In this document: positions 20,694 to 21,268 of the stretch, piece after piece
Position numbering within the stretch: position 1 is the first letter of the stretch
Layout: every line of letters begins with the position of its first letter
From: CAYHIN01 sp964356705
GTDB lineage: Bacteria > Patescibacteriota > Microgenomatia > CAZETR01 > Amesbacteraceae
Direction of reading: 5' to 3'
NCBI GenBank assembly: GCA_964356705.1
Contig: CAYHIN010000011.1
Location: 1 to 21,268 of the forward strand
DNA length: 21,268 bases
Notes under the pieces: model-generated
What the model saw: the letters and a program-made list of their open reading frames with translations, nothing else
Told to the model about the DNA's origin: nothing
The model's database searches: none
Position numbers and translations under genes: made by a program

Positions 20694-21268
20694 TACTTTG
20701 ATCTTACAATGAAGTACTCTTCTTTGGGGAGTTTTTCGGCTATTCCCAGCACCCAATCTGCATCACTCGACTGAGACTTGTGAGCTCGAACGGCGTTTAC
20801 AAACTGAAGCCATTCTTGCGACACATCCACAACTTCGTCTGCCTGATCTTTGGAAAGACCTGCTGGCATGTGGACGAAATAATCACCGATCTCCTTGCGC
20901 TCCAGGTCACGCATTGCGTAATACATGATCTTTTTTAGATAGTTGAGCTTGGGAAATAGATGATCTATCACAGAAGTGACGACCATATGATCTATGTGGC
21001 CTGATACTCCATTGGGATGAAAAGTGATGACTGTCTTGGGCGTAAGCTTATCTAGTTCTGTTTTGAGTTGTGACTCCAGAGAGTGATACGAATTGTTTGA
21101 TAGTTCGCCATCGGCAAAATCAAAGAAAATGACGTTTTTGACTCCGAGAATTTTTGCTGAGGATATGAGCTCCTGATTGCGGATGCTCTTGAGGCCTTTC
21201 TCTCCATGATTGCCATCAGTGACACAGATCAGATGGACGTCATTTGTTTTAGCAAGCTTGGCAATAGT
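20693..21268 (-). CDS. PIG-L/LmbE family deacetylase, C-terminal part (cut by window edge)
   Basis: The frame enters from the right edge and gives 191 residues to the TAG at 20695-20693. Visible family features are VTDGNHGEKG (near the start), the helix R-N-Q-E-L with LGVKNVIFFDFADGEL, and VITFHPNGVSGHIDHMVV, whose GHIDH supplies a zinc-binding histidine. The N-terminal HPDD motif would lie outside the window. PIG-L enzymes remove acetyl groups from N-acetylglucosamine-type substrates, usually in glycolipid or thiol synthesis; the substrate here cannot be told. The stop overlaps the GTG of the next gene, suggesting coupled translation. Confidence 0.9.
   Translation of the reverse strand, partial: TIAKLAKTNDVHLICVTDGNHGEKGLKSIRNQELISSAKILGVKNVIFFDFADGELSNNSYHSLESQLKTELDKLTPKTVITFHPNGVSGHIDHMVVTSVIDHLFPKLNYLKKIMYYAMRDLERKEIGDYFVHMPAGLSKDQADEVVDVSQEWLQFVNAVRAHKSQSSDADWVLGIAEKLPKEEYFIVRSK

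Noticed and set aside
1..21268. Recoding of TGA as glycine, as in Gracilibacteria.
   Set aside because: Several well recognised genes (obg, the SurA-like gene, the YvlD-like gene) end normally at TGA, and no in-frame TGA is needed inside any gene.

Overview
The window looks like a chromosomal segment of a Candidate Phyla Radiation (Patescibacteria) bacterium, probably of the Microgenomates/Parcubacteria type. This is an inference from short minimal forms of housekeeping proteins (Obg without its C-terminal domain, UvrC without its helix-hairpin-helix end), many secreted proteins with TPTPT linkers, a TraG/VirD4-like ATPase, and tRNA genes without encoded CCA. TGA is used as a stop, so the code is standard rather than the Gracilibacteria code. 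There are two runs of N: 100 inside the TraG-like gene (3599-3698) and 10 inside an exported-protein gene (6121-6130).

Layout. 1-1603 (minus): an ABC-F ATPase cut by the left edge, obg and a possible 34-codon leader ORF, read from a promoter divergent from a membrane-anchored SurA-N-like chaperone (1689-2330, plus). 2378-5239 (minus): a TraG/VirD4-like ATPase directly behind a hicB-hicA toxin-antitoxin pair, then a 69-aa coiled-coil protein. 5304-9561 (plus): an island with two exported, membrane-anchored protein genes (5789-7345 and 8197-9186). 9576-11954 (plus): a sortase-like plus VanW-like membrane protein and a small unknown protein. 12423-12820: tRNA-Arg, tRNA-Lys and tRNA-Gln. 12826-16317 (minus): a 1163-aa secreted PQQ-type sugar dehydrogenase with PKD, PA14 and three tandem C-terminal domains. 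16476-21268 (minus): a dense run of PIG-L deacetylase (cut by the right edge), an exported protein, uvrC, a YvlD/holin-4-like membrane protein, secG and a peptide-binding SBP.

The most unusual part is 5304-9561. Its two genes carry Shine-Dalgarno sequences, long leaders and codon use unlike the neighbours. Each stop codon is followed by the same architecture: a 12-13 bp inverted repeat around an inner hairpin, a chain of hairpins, then a four-helix RNA core. The two copies keep loops and helix positions while several stems change by compensatory substitution, which points to a conserved structured RNA that I do not recognise. A hammerhead-ribozyme-like fold lies between the units (7815-7894), and the ribosome binding site of the first gene sits in the loop of a perfect hairpin.

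Two further themes run through the window. Host-type genes mostly lack Shine-Dalgarno sites and instead carry a -10 box 5-7 nt before the start codon, suggesting leaderless mRNAs. A 29-30 bp dispersed palindromic repeat occurs six times; two copies lie inside uvrC in different reading frames, and a different GC-rich palindrome is inserted in the same gene.
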